A stretch of 64,000 bases of DNA from UBA969 sp041694635 (lineage in GTDB: Bacteria; Planctomycetota; Planctomycetia; Gemmatales; Gemmataceae). The DNA lies in NCBI GenBank assembly GCA_041694635.1, contig JBDNHI010000156.1, forward strand, positions 1 through 64,000, given 5' to 3'. The position numbers were made by a program, and so were the translations under genes. Numbering within the stretch: position 1 is the stretch's first letter; each line of letters opens with the position of its first letter. This document shows positions 10,301 through 18,071 of the stretch, piece by piece. Below the pieces are notes generated by a model, which worked only from the letters and a program-made list of their open reading frames with translations, was not told the origin of the DNA and did not search any database.

Positions 10301-10912
10301 AGCAGGCACTTCCATTCCTGAGAACAAGTTGAACCCTGCAAATTTATCTGTAGGGCTTAATATTTTTTCGACCTTAAACAAAAACGAATCTACAACATCG
10401 TCTCTGCTTCCTAAAAATGATTCTCTTGGTATCGCACTTGGCTTTTCTATTCTTAAAACTACATTCGTATTTTCCATCAATTGCAACTTGGAAGCAGCCT
10501 CATTATTAAGCCAAACTCCTTTCGTTTCTTTCCATAAATCTGCTTTTTCATCACCTTGCCAAAATTCTTTCGTAACAGCGACCACCTGAGCATTACTAAT
10601 TTGCGTCACCAGACAATCTTGCTCGTCGCGTACTTGCAAAGCAGCCTTTAGAACAATCGCAGGAACAGCCGATTTTTCTTGCAACTGAGGCACTATTTTC
10701 TCATTGAAAAATCTTTGCGCCAAAACTGCTTCATTAACCCACATAAGCTTACTTTTAACTATGTCTGCAAGACTTCCTCTTAATGAATCCCCCACAAGAA
10801 GAGCGCCTGTAAGGGATGCAGTAGCAATAACCACTCCCAGAAGAACCGCAAGGTTTCCCTTTAGGTGAAACTTGGCGGTATTAACAATAAATTCACTTAA
10901 ACTATAAGCCAT
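7379..10912 (-). CDS. ABC transporter permease, FtsX/MacB type, with an EF-hand-like loop
   Basis: A large permease (about 1177 residues) with two FtsX units. One membrane helix lies near residues 20-45. A periplasmic region of about 500 residues follows, then a four-helix FtsX block (FLILSALILVSLLFRLHIERR, VGTILALGANQKQVANLLL). A second helix-periplasmic-helix unit ends in GLLSAIGFTYGDVILVMLMEH. The WERRSEIGLL pattern is the coupling helix that contacts the ATPase. The first periplasmic region contains a complete EF-hand loop, DRDNNKILDKRE, at about residues 265-276. The start at ATG 10912 is chosen over a TTG nine bases upstream. The partner ATPase is 36 bases upstream. Relatives export lipoproteins, peptides or lipids; the substrate here is unknown. 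Confidence 0.92.
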   Translation of the reverse strand: MAYSLSEFIVNTAKFHLKGNLAVLLGVVIATASLTGALLVGDSLRGSLADIVKSKLMWVNEAVLAQRFFNEKIVPQLQEKSAVPAIVLKAALQVRDEQDCLVTQISNAQVVAVTKEFWQGDEKADLWKETKGVWLNNEAASKLQLMENTNVVLRIEKPSAIPRESFLGSRDDVVDSFLFKVEKILSPTDKFAGFNLFSGMEVPATIFIPIELLQEKLGVPARVNAILSAKTGLQEKFRSLLALSDYELTLKGPEEKTTEIFSKLDRDNNKILDKREYQGKIPSKQVSFLQQENSEEINVNSVRNFYRSYRNYYSLESSQMLVAPFLADKAISLAKEMGLEPSQLMVYLANNIEGGNNSIPYSIVAGIDLALQKRLGVVANLNPIAGNNLWLLNWVDSPITLEVGKEINLNFFLPEVVGRPIEKKESFWLRGFVSSDLKVIDPDITPAFPGITDKLSLDSWNPPFPYDNKKIKPKDEKYWQDYRTTPKAFIDLDVAQKLWGSRFGKITSVRIFPMGDSFPVNFADDFSTRLLKEIDPASYGFVFQDLRARFQQSSQSGTDFSGLFVGFSFFLILSALILVSLLFRLHIERRSTQVGTILALGANQKQVANLLLAEGALVAFVGTIIGLIVACFYGFLLVYYLKANWPDNSLQQILKLHIPIKTLLLGLFLALLMSVLAIFRTAKTLVKAEVINLVKGGFLDSTSAALKNPTTLVFCGMGFLIAGFGLLFLPSSEDHELKALKFFGAGGFALTAGLFFLGSFLRFVRNIMVVGKGLKGLIRFSIRNMARNKTRSLLTAGLLSSAAFLIIAVEPFRKEAEENQSKDSGTGGFKFVVETNIPVLSGLDGQSGIDSILDGVQKSNRGNPLRAKQQVERFRKVLQDIKIYSLRFYPGDDASCLNLFQPSRPRVLGVPKDLQQRGGFKFAATTEVVANPWQLLNLRNSSVNAFGEKNTVEWMIHSGLGKDYKMQDGAGRDETLRFSGLLQGSVFQSEILIDESQFLKLFPQQQGYQYFLVDSDQSQLLELEEALKIGLSEYGAKVNKTKDLVERFAAVENAYLSMFQGLGSIGLLIGTMGVAAVLARSIWERRSEIGLLSAIGFTYGDVILVMLMEHALLLFLGLGIGTLAALVSVIPLEHSTSMRWGVLALLQVGMFFFGVMVCVASLWSVRTENFVSAMRKE

Positions 10913-10948
10913 AAAAATCAATGACCTTAAAAATAAGTTAGACTTTCT

Positions 10949-11617
10949 TCATTCAACAAGGAGCCCGTCATCCATATTCACTACCCGAGGAAATAGCCCA
11001 GCAAGTTCTTGGCTATGCGTCACGACAACTAGAATATTTTTTTCTTCTTCGTGCAATTTAAGCAATAAACGCATGATCATATTGGCATTTCTTTTATCGA
11101 GGTTGCCCGTGGGTTCATCTGCAAGTAACAAGCGGGGCCTCATAATAAGTGCACGGGCAACAGCAACCCGCTGCCTTTCGCCACCAGAAAGCTCGGAGGG
11201 CATATGTTTATCTCTATTTTCTAAGCCAACTCGGGCTAATAAATCTTTTGCCAACTGCAAGACCTCGAGCTTCGCAAGGGAACCAAGCAAGGACGGCATT
11301 AGGACATTTTCTAGTACGGTGCATTGCGGTAAAAGATAATGATCCTGAAAAACGAAACCGACTTTTTGGTTTCGGTAATGGGCCAAGTCCGTTTCGTTCA
11401 TTGAAAGAGGGTCAAGCCCATCGAGTAAAATCTTACCAGAACTAGGCTTATCAAGGCCGCCTAAAATATGAAGCAGAGTGCTTTTTCCTGAGCCTGACTG
11501 ACCCATAATTGCGAGAGATTTATCCGAATCAAGATCGAGGTCAATGCCGCATAAAACCGGAAGTGACCCCGATCTTGTTATAAATTCTTTTCTTATTTGT
11601 CGCACCTGCAAAGTCAT
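10949..11617 (-). CDS. ABC transporter ATP-binding protein, LolD/MacB type
   Basis: The 222-residue ATPase partner of the permease directly downstream. Visible in order are Walker A GQSGSGKST, Q-loop VFQDHYLLP, the ABC signature LSGGERQRVAVARAL, Walker B RLLLADEPTGNLD and the H-loop VVTHSQEL. The LLADEPTGNLD form is typical of the LolD/MacB/FtsE branch that powers FtsX-type permeases without moving substrate through the membrane. It lies nine bases after the repeat protein gene, and so is part of the same minus-strand unit. Confidence 0.95.
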   Translation of the reverse strand: MTLQVRQIRKEFITRSGSLPVLCGIDLDLDSDKSLAIMGQSGSGKSTLLHILGGLDKPSSGKILLDGLDPLSMNETDLAHYRNQKVGFVFQDHYLLPQCTVLENVLMPSLLGSLAKLEVLQLAKDLLARVGLENRDKHMPSELSGGERQRVAVARALIMRPRLLLADEPTGNLDKRNANMIMRLLLKLHEEEKNILVVVTHSQELAGLFPRVVNMDDGLLVE

Positions 11618-11626
11618 CGCTTAGCC

Positions 11627-12568
11627 TCACAGTCTAGAAGCTAAAAGGGCCAAAGCCCCCAAAGCATAAAAAGAATACTCAACATCTTTGCCCGCATCCC
11701 AAGACCCACCATGAAACCCGCCCTGCAAACTTTCCACCGACATTACATATTTGTTGATTTTTTCTAAAGGAATATTATCAAGGGCATTAAGTTCAGCCAA
11801 GGACCACAACGAGGTAAAGGTAGAAAGTACATCACAAAAAGGAATGCGATGGTTCGCTTTAAATCCACCTTCATCCCCCATCATACCGTTGAAGAAGTTA
11901 ACTAGGCTGGTTTTATTATGATCTTGAAGTAATTCTGGAGAGAGGGCACGAAGGACTCCCATACCTGCAGCCGTGGGATTTGTGCCACTTTTTCTCATAG
12001 GGCCATATTCAACAAAGCCGCCATCATCTCGGTTTCGAGATTGCACAAAAGCTATTAGCTTCTCTGGATTGCTAACTTTCTTGCCTATCAATTGATGACA
12101 AAGTAACGCAAGAAAACTCATATAGGTGCTAGATTCCTTCCCCGAAGGAACTTTTCCAAAGCCACCGTCTTCGCACCTTAACGAGTTTAAGAATAAACCA
12201 ATTGTTTCTGTCCAATTGCCACTTTGGGCAAAAACATCTGGCCCTCCTCCCATCGAGACAATGACGGAAGAATAGACCAATGAAAAGAAATCAACTAGGC
12301 TTGCCTGAGTATTTAATCTTAGCGTAAGAAAAGCCCCAACTTTATTCGATGTTGGAACATCCAACGCATTTAAAATCAAAAGGGAACGCAAAGCAAAGCC
12401 AGTGTAATAGAGGTCACTTTCGGAATCACGGCCAAAAAAACCACCATCCGGATTCTGACACGACATAATATACCTAATATGCCTTGCCCTTACCTCTTCG
12501 GGAACTTTCATCGCACCCAGATGTAATCGATTCGTTAGGTTCTCAAGGTAATTAAAGGGCAAATCCAT
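11627..12568 (-). CDS. prenyltransferase-beta / squalene-cyclase-like alpha-toroid repeat protein
   Basis: A 313-residue protein made of about five repeats around a GGF core: QNPDGGFFGRD, CEDGGFGKV, RDDGGFVEYG, GDEGGFKAN and SLQGGFHGG. This is the alpha-toroid of protein prenyltransferase beta subunits and terpene cyclases, and the spacing resembles the Rab geranylgeranyltransferase beta subunit more than squalene cyclase. The Asp/Cys/His zinc ligands of true prenyltransferases are not apparent: the D-x-C site reads FCDVLST and the final histidine region reads DVEYSFYAL. No DXDD motif is present either. Catalysis is therefore doubtful and a binding role is possible. Its start shares one base with the thioesterase stop. 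Confidence 0.85.
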   Translation of the reverse strand: MDLPFNYLENLTNRLHLGAMKVPEEVRARHIRYIMSCQNPDGGFFGRDSESDLYYTGFALRSLLILNALDVPTSNKVGAFLTLRLNTQASLVDFFSLVYSSVIVSMGGGPDVFAQSGNWTETIGLFLNSLRCEDGGFGKVPSGKESSTYMSFLALLCHQLIGKKVSNPEKLIAFVQSRNRDDGGFVEYGPMRKSGTNPTAAGMGVLRALSPELLQDHNKTSLVNFFNGMMGDEGGFKANHRIPFCDVLSTFTSLWSLAELNALDNIPLEKINKYVMSVESLQGGFHGGSWDAGKDVEYSFYALGALALLASRL

Positions 12569-12984
12569 TACACAACCCCATTTTCGAGAAGGTTGCGAAT
12601 ATCCTGAGGAATAGGAATTGATTTTGGCGGGGAATTTTCCTGCATCTCACACAACACCGTAACAACTTTTCCCGCTGCAAGTCGATCCATCCCCCTTTTT
12701 ATTTCAAGCGCATAAGTTATGGACGATGCTCCAATTTTTTCAATCTGAACTGAAATTAATAATTCATCTGTAAAGCGGGCAGGTTTAAAATAATCACAGT
12801 GGGCAGAAACCCTAGGAAAACCAACTTTCTTACCACTTAACTGCATCATCACCGAAAGCCCAATAGAACGCAAAAAATGATGTTCTGCCTCTTCCATATA
12901 ACGAAAAAAACAACTGAAATGCACAATGCCTCCCATATCTGTATCAGCAAACTCGACTGTTTTTTTATAAACAAATACAGGCAT
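12568..12984 (-). CDS. acyl-CoA thioesterase, YbgC/4-hydroxybenzoyl-CoA thioesterase family
   Basis: A small hot-dog-fold thioesterase of about 138 residues. The active-site segment EFADTDMGGIVHFSCFFRYMEEAEHH is split around the catalytic Asp of the Y/F-x-D-T-D-x-x-G-x-V motif; FKPARFTDELLI and the ITYALEIKR strand follow. Three possible starts exist. ATG 12984 is chosen because AAGGGA lies seven bases upstream, and the others (12990, 13014) leave less room or overlap the upstream gene. Likely substrates are acyl- or aroyl-CoA. Next to an operon with a chorismate-lyase-like protein an aromatic substrate is possible, but this is only inference. Confidence 0.88.
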   Translation of the reverse strand: MPVFVYKKTVEFADTDMGGIVHFSCFFRYMEEAEHHFLRSIGLSVMMQLSGKKVGFPRVSAHCDYFKPARFTDELLISVQIEKIGASSITYALEIKRGMDRLAAGKVVTVLCEMQENSPPKSIPIPQDIRNLLENGVV

Positions 12985-13000
12985 TAACATTTCCCTTAAC

Positions 13001-14296
13001 TTAATTCTCAGCAAGAATTTTTTGATAAAAATCCAAAGTTTCTTGAGCCATTCTCATTGAATTAAAATATTTACTAACAGCATTATGCCCTAAAAGCGCT
13101 TGCTGACTAAGTGATAAATCCGAAGAAAAAGCAAACTCTATCTGCCTGATATAATCTTGCTGGTTTCCAGCAGAGTAAAGCCAGCCCCCGCCACCCGCTT
13201 TATCAATTAACTCGGGAAAAGAACCATGGTTTGGCTGCAGCACAGGCACATTTTGAGCCCAAGCTTCTAGCACATACAAGCCCTTGGGTTCCAAGTAATC
13301 TGTGGGAACCGAGAGCAGATCAATTTCGTCAAAGAACTTTGTTTTTGAATTTAAATCATGACATTCACGATACTCAAAATCTTTAAACAGCCCCGCATTT
13401 TTAATTTTTTCGAGTTGAAGGTTAAAGAAAGGCTTGTCATTTTCTCCAAGCCAACCCGAAACTTTAAGCATAATTTTCAAATGGGATTTGTCCGAACGCA
13501 AACTAATCCAAGCATCGACAATATTATGAAAGCCTTTTTCAGGACAAATTCGGGCAAAATACCCAAGTACATTTCCAAGTTTGTTAATGCGTAAGGTTTG
13601 GCCGTGATATTTGAGGTCAATTCCTGGATAAATAACCTCAATTTTTTCCCGGGGTAGTTTCAAATAATCCGACATACTATCTGCATAAAAATTACTAGTT
13701 GCTACATACTTATTTACATAAACAGCATTTTTCGAAACCAAATCAATGGCTGTCGCCCTAAACTTTTCAGGCAACGATCGCAAAAAAATATCATCACCTT
13801 GCAATGAACAAACTACAGGAACCCCAACTTCGTTTCTAAGAATTTCAACCACACCAGATAGCAGTGCATTGGTTATATGTATAACATCTGGCTTGATGTA
13901 ATTTTTCAGCCAAGCTGCAAGTTTTAATGCCTCTTTAACCTGAAATCCGTGCTTCCCCTTAAGCATAGAAACAACCAAATCTCCTAACTCATCCGCTTTC
14001 GTACTGACCGCAAATCTTGAAACCCATCGTAATAAAAAAGGAGCATCAAGCAAGCGATCGAAGAAGGCAGGGGTCCAACGAAAAATGCGAGATTTTTGCT
14101 GCAAATAAACATTGATGCCTCCAAAAAACACCCGGTCTTGGCTTTGGTTTTGCTCATCGGTACGAATTGGAGTGTAGGTAGGAATCAGTAGGGCATCATG
14201 GCCCATTTTGCAAAGTGCCGCAACAAGGGTGTTATCATTCATACAACTGCCACAGAACATGCCTGCAGCGCCAGCGGTGATGTAGGCAATTTTCAT
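13001..14296 (-). CDS. glycosyltransferase family 4 protein
   Basis: A GT-B glycosyltransferase of 431 residues. The N-terminal domain starts with MKIAYITAGAAGMFCGSC, a beginning I associate with planctomycete GT4 proteins, and the nucleotide-sugar-binding C-terminal domain has IYPGID, YFARICPEKG and the EPKGLYVLEAWA segment equivalent to the E-x7-E motif. ATG 14296 is chosen over an in-frame TTG/ATG pair 15 bases upstream because it begins exactly at the first beta strand. It probably transfers an activated sugar to a lipid or another cell-envelope acceptor; the neighbouring terpenoid and exporter genes make a lipid acceptor plausible. The acceptor cannot be read from the sequence. Confidence 0.92.
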   Translation of the reverse strand: MKIAYITAGAAGMFCGSCMNDNTLVAALCKMGHDALLIPTYTPIRTDEQNQSQDRVFFGGINVYLQQKSRIFRWTPAFFDRLLDAPFLLRWVSRFAVSTKADELGDLVVSMLKGKHGFQVKEALKLAAWLKNYIKPDVIHITNALLSGVVEILRNEVGVPVVCSLQGDDIFLRSLPEKFRATAIDLVSKNAVYVNKYVATSNFYADSMSDYLKLPREKIEVIYPGIDLKYHGQTLRINKLGNVLGYFARICPEKGFHNIVDAWISLRSDKSHLKIMLKVSGWLGENDKPFFNLQLEKIKNAGLFKDFEYRECHDLNSKTKFFDEIDLLSVPTDYLEPKGLYVLEAWAQNVPVLQPNHGSFPELIDKAGGGGWLYSAGNQQDYIRQIEFAFSSDLSLSQQALLGHNAVSKYFNSMRMAQETLDFYQKILAEN

Positions 14297-14349
14297 AGTT
14301 GTATCGCACAAAATACAATTATTTAATCAAAAAACCATATCTCAGGTTC

Positions 14350-15840
14350 CTACTCGGGTGAACCTTCAGTTTTAGGTTCGGTCAGGAAAAAGCTGGTGAT
14401 GAACCCAATTGCAAAAACAAGCACACCAGTAATCCCAGCGGCATACGCCACCTTTTCAAAGTTATTAGAACCAATTGTAAGCATCGGGGCAATTAGATTC
14501 GTAGTCAGAAAAGCAGCAGATGTACCAAGCATACGCCCCCCTACATTGGTGGCAAAGGCACCGCCCGTACCGCGCAAATGTACGGGGAAAACCTTGGGCA
14601 GATATTCCCCGAAATAGGAGAATTGCGCAACAATACACAACCCCGCAAGGAAAACGCCATAACTAAAAAGATGAGGTTGGTTTTGAAAAATGTAGAACCA
14701 GACAAGAGGAATAACAAAGAGGCCAGGAATCTGAAAAATCCAAAGCAATACTCTTTTACTTGCTATCGAGACTAAGGCCAAGGCTAGAAGAATTCTTCCA
14801 GCGAGTCCACCTAGTTCCTGCATAAATTGAACACTTTCACGCCTAGGTTGAATTTCCTCTTTATTAATTTTGCCCAAGCTTTTGAGATTCGCAATTATCT
14901 CTTTTTTCTTCTCCACCATTTCGGGAGAATCTTTATCGAGGGATTTCATTTGTTCGATAATAACGGCATTAAATTTGGCAAGGGGCCCCATCTTAGCACG
15001 AGTTTCTGCCATGTCGGGTAAGCCAGGTATCGCTTGAGAAACAGTAACCTGAAGGGTGCCAAAAGCTGCAGCGTAAGCGCAGGCAGAAAGTATAGTTGCA
15101 ACTATGGTGGTTTTACGAAGACCGGGCGCAAAGATTTCAAAAAAACTCGGCCTGCGCAATGTACCCGACTTTTTCCTTTCCAACCACACCGCAGACTCGG
15201 GCACAAAAGGCAGCAACAAAGCAATCGGGATTGCAGGCAAAAGCCCCGTCATTAAGGTAAAGCGCCAAGCAGGGTTTGTTGGATCACCTACAGGCAAAGT
15301 AGGCAGCATTTTATTTGCGACCATATAACCAATACCTGCACTAACACCGGTTACCAATAAACCACCAACGCTTGCAAAGGCCTGAGTCCAACCAATCGCT
15401 AATTCCCGCTGGCGCTTGTCAGGAAATAATTCAGCAAGCCAAGTAACTGCTGCAACAAATTCAACACAGACACCAACAAAGGTGGTACACCTAAAAAAGA
15501 TCAACCAATTAAGATCGGTACTTAAGGCAGCAAGTACGGGTGAAAAAGAATAGACAAAAATACTACCAATCATAACGGTTTTACGACCAAATCGGTCGAT
15601 CAACCAACCGCCCATTAAGCCAAAAACACCGCCGCACAATGCGGTCATCCAAAGAACTCGACCAACCCAAGTTTGAACTTCCGGATGGTTGAGGGGTAAT
15701 TTTAATAACTCTGAAAGTGCAGGCCCCAACACCAATGGCGTCATCAGAAGTTCATAGGTGTCAAATAAAAAACCGATAGCTGCAACGGTAAGCACTAGCC
15801 AAGCAGTTTTACCAAGAGTTTTGTTAGGTTCGATTGACAT
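14350..15840 (-). CDS. MFS transporter, sugar/metabolite:H+ symporter-like
   Basis: A 496-residue major facilitator protein with about 12 membrane helices. The loop 2-3 signature appears as GGWLIDRFGRKTVMIGS, and a related PVHLRGTGGAFATNVGGR segment follows in the second half. A soluble insertion of about 80 charged residues (KSLDKDSPEMVEKKKEI and on) lies in the second half near helix 7, which is unusual for the family. The substrate is unknown. It sits between the FAD oxidoreductase and the glycosyltransferase on the same strand, 94 bases after the former. Confidence 0.9.
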   Translation of the reverse strand: MSIEPNKTLGKTAWLVLTVAAIGFLFDTYELLMTPLVLGPALSELLKLPLNHPEVQTWVGRVLWMTALCGGVFGLMGGWLIDRFGRKTVMIGSIFVYSFSPVLAALSTDLNWLIFFRCTTFVGVCVEFVAAVTWLAELFPDKRQRELAIGWTQAFASVGGLLVTGVSAGIGYMVANKMLPTLPVGDPTNPAWRFTLMTGLLPAIPIALLLPFVPESAVWLERKKSGTLRRPSFFEIFAPGLRKTTIVATILSACAYAAAFGTLQVTVSQAIPGLPDMAETRAKMGPLAKFNAVIIEQMKSLDKDSPEMVEKKKEIIANLKSLGKINKEEIQPRRESVQFMQELGGLAGRILLALALVSIASKRVLLWIFQIPGLFVIPLVWFYIFQNQPHLFSYGVFLAGLCIVAQFSYFGEYLPKVFPVHLRGTGGAFATNVGGRMLGTSAAFLTTNLIAPMLTIGSNNFEKVAYAAGITGVLVFAIGFITSFFLTEPKTEGSPE

Positions 15841-15934
15841 AGCATTCTCGTGGGGTAAAAAAAGTACCGGAGGGAAAGTATTTACTTACCATCTTTATAG
15901 AGATGCCAGCAATGGGTGTCTAAAGAAAGTTTAG

Positions 15935-17185
15935 TTAGACGGAATTTGCAAGAGCTTTCATTTCATTTCTCATTAATTCCATTGGGCTTACTACAGCATC
16001 TACACTATCTTTAAAGAGGTCGCCAACGAGAAGATCAATGACATGTCGTTTCATATCAGGATTTTGGCGGATGAAGCCGCCGAAAGAGAAACCCTCATAA
16101 AAGGCATAAACAAGCCGTTTCATTCGGTCCATACCTTGGGTAAATTTAGGGCCCCAAGATCCAAGCTGGTTTGCAGACAAATCATTTTTAAGAATGCCTT
16201 GAGCAATTGCATCGGCAGCCATTTCGCCAGATTTAAGGGCAAGGAATACCCCCGAAGAATAAATTGGATCAAGAAAGCCGAAGGCATCTCCGACCAAGAC
16301 CCAACCATCGCCCGCAACTTGAGAACAACGATAGGAAAAATCTTTGGTACTAGCAAAACCGCCGATTCGTTTTCCCGCTATAACTCGCTTCTTTGCCGCG
16401 GGGCACTTATCCAGCTCGCGGTTAAATATTTCTTCGTGGGAAAGCTTTTCGGCAAACATATCATCAATCGAAGAAACCACTCCTACGCTGACAATATTAT
16501 TGTGCAAAGGAATATACCAAAACCAACCTTTCTTTCCTTCGGTCTGCAAAACAAGAGTAGCTCCCTCATCAAGCCCAGGCTCCCGAGTTGCCCCTTCATA
16601 ATAAGTCCAGATTGAAGCTTTTTTAAGAAGCGGGTCGACTTCTTTTATTTTAAGGCGATTCCCTATCACCAAACTTTGACCACTCGCATCTACCACCACC
16701 TTTGCACGAACTTCGTAGGGGTCTCCATTTGGACCTTGAAGTTTCACTCCAACACACCGGCCCTCTTCAAAAATTGCGTCGAGAACTCTACAACCATAAC
16801 AGACATCGACACCAAGATCAGCTGCATTATCCAACAGCATTTTATCAAATTCACTTCGCACTACCTGCCAAGTCTGAGAGCATTCGTGAGGGTTATTCTC
16901 AAAAAAATAAAAAGGTTGAGATTCCTTGCCTGTATCGGTAACGAATTGGACGCTGTATTTTTTAGTAAAAGAGCTAGCTTTAATTTTTTCGATGACACCC
17001 ATACGCCTGAGAGTCCAATAGGTATCGGGCATCAGTGATTCGCCGATATGAAAGCGGGCCCCTTTTTCTCTTTCGAAGAGTTGAACCTTTAGTCCGTGTT
17101 GCGCAAGAATGGTAGCAGTAGAAGAACCAGCAGGTCCGCCGCCTATGACAATCACATCGGGATTGAATTGAGGTTTTGCGATCAT
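15935..17185 (-). CDS. FAD-dependent oxidoreductase, geranylgeranyl-reductase/halogenase-like
   Basis: A 416-residue flavoprotein with the dinucleotide fold VIVIGGGPAGSSTA (residues 11-24), an E at the end of beta-2 (LFERE), and the second FAD motif GDAFGFLDPIYSSGVF. It has GWFWYIP at about 220-226, which fits the WxWxIP motif of flavin-dependent halogenases, and a lysine pair in FTKKYSVQF where halogenases carry a catalytic lysine region. The overall pattern also fits geranylgeranyl reductases, which saturate isoprenoid chains. Given the terpenoid operon upstream, reduction or oxidation of an isoprenoid is the better guess; halogenation remains open. GGAG lies six bases before the ATG. Confidence 0.88.
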   Translation of the reverse strand: MIAKPQFNPDVIVIGGGPAGSSTATILAQHGLKVQLFEREKGARFHIGESLMPDTYWTLRRMGVIEKIKASSFTKKYSVQFVTDTGKESQPFYFFENNPHECSQTWQVVRSEFDKMLLDNAADLGVDVCYGCRVLDAIFEEGRCVGVKLQGPNGDPYEVRAKVVVDASGQSLVIGNRLKIKEVDPLLKKASIWTYYEGATREPGLDEGATLVLQTEGKKGWFWYIPLHNNIVSVGVVSSIDDMFAEKLSHEEIFNRELDKCPAAKKRVIAGKRIGGFASTKDFSYRCSQVAGDGWVLVGDAFGFLDPIYSSGVFLALKSGEMAADAIAQGILKNDLSANQLGSWGPKFTQGMDRMKRLVYAFYEGFSFGGFIRQNPDMKRHVIDLLVGDLFKDSVDAVVSPMELMRNEMKALANSV

Positions 17186-17525
17186 AAATAACTCCAGTTG
17201 AATCTATATCGGCACGGCCCTAACATTTGTTCAAACAACTATTGTATTTTAACTAGATTAGATGCAAAATTCCACCCTTCTTCCCAACAAAATGCAAAAA
17301 AAACTTAACCACTTAAATGCTTTCATATCCTAGACTTAAGAATAAACACCTATTAATCCTTAAGATTTACTCGTTAAAATAGGGAGATTCGCAAGTGGAT
17401 TTAAGCTGCTTACAAATCGGGCTAAACTTTGGCGAGGCAAGGTAATCAGAAAAAAATAATAGTTTCCCAATGAACCAAATTGTGCACAACTGCTTAAATA
17501 CTATTAAATATGGATTTGTAAAAAC
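17186..17525. promoter_or_regulatory. intergenic region with a possible promoter for the FAD oxidoreductase
   Basis: The 340-base gap breaks the minus-strand gene series in two. No open frame or RNA gene is seen. On the minus strand TTGAAC (17234-17229) and GATATA (17210-17205) lie 18 bases apart, a weak but plausible promoter for the oxidoreductase unit. The rest is AT-rich without clear repeats, apart from two copies of CTTAAG. Confidence 0.3.
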
Positions 17526-18071
17526 TTAGGCATTGGGTCTTACAACTTCAAACAACTCGATTGCTGGTTGTCCTTGACAATGAATCATTGCGACCCTGCC
17601 ATAGTAAGGCAACTGATCCTTGAGATTAAACCAAGATTCGCGGTTAGGAAATGATTCGATTTTAAGAAGTTTAATCAGTTCAATTTGTCTCATAATTTGA
17701 TGCTGAATAAGAATCCTACCCAAGGGTTGCTTCCGAGCAAGTATTTCAATCTGAACAGGTCTAGGTAAAAAATCCATCCTTACTCGCATTAAGCCAAACA
17801 ACACCACCTTGCCCGTATTTTCTCCATACAGATTTAATGTTCGGGCGTAACTATTATCCCGGATTACCTCCGTTAACACTCGAACACCCACAGCCTCGTG
17901 GTAGTGTGATTCCATCGTTACGGTCATATGATGTTCGTGATTTAATAAGTCATTATAAGGCTGAGGGACATCTGAAGATGCAAGCAGATGGACTATAGGA
18001 AATGCTTCGCTGGGAAATTCTTTGAATAGCCCTGCGAGTACCGCAAGGCTATCCTCAGGTGATCGACTCAT
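17526..18071 (-). CDS. chorismate-lyase-like (UbiC/DUF98 fold) protein
   Basis: A 181-residue protein whose pattern fits the chorismate pyruvate-lyase fold: PQPYNDLLNHEHHMTVTME, then HYHEAVGVRVLTEVI, a mid-section VVLFGLMRVRMDFLP, the KQPLGRILIQH segment (the PLG turn of UbiC-like proteins), and a C-terminal YYGRVAMIHCQGQPAIEL strand. True enzymes of this fold release pyruvate from chorismate to give 4- or 3-hydroxybenzoate. Recognition is by pattern only, so the activity is uncertain. Its ATG overlaps the stop of the polyprenyl synthase gene by four bases, so it is the last gene of the terpenoid operon and is coupled to it. It could supply an aromatic acceptor for the prenyl chain (inference). 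Confidence 0.65.
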   Translation of the reverse strand: MSRSPEDSLAVLAGLFKEFPSEAFPIVHLLASSDVPQPYNDLLNHEHHMTVTMESHYHEAVGVRVLTEVIRDNSYARTLNLYGENTGKVVLFGLMRVRMDFLPRPVQIEILARKQPLGRILIQHQIMRQIELIKLLKIESFPNRESWFNLKDQLPYYGRVAMIHCQGQPAIELFEVVRPNA

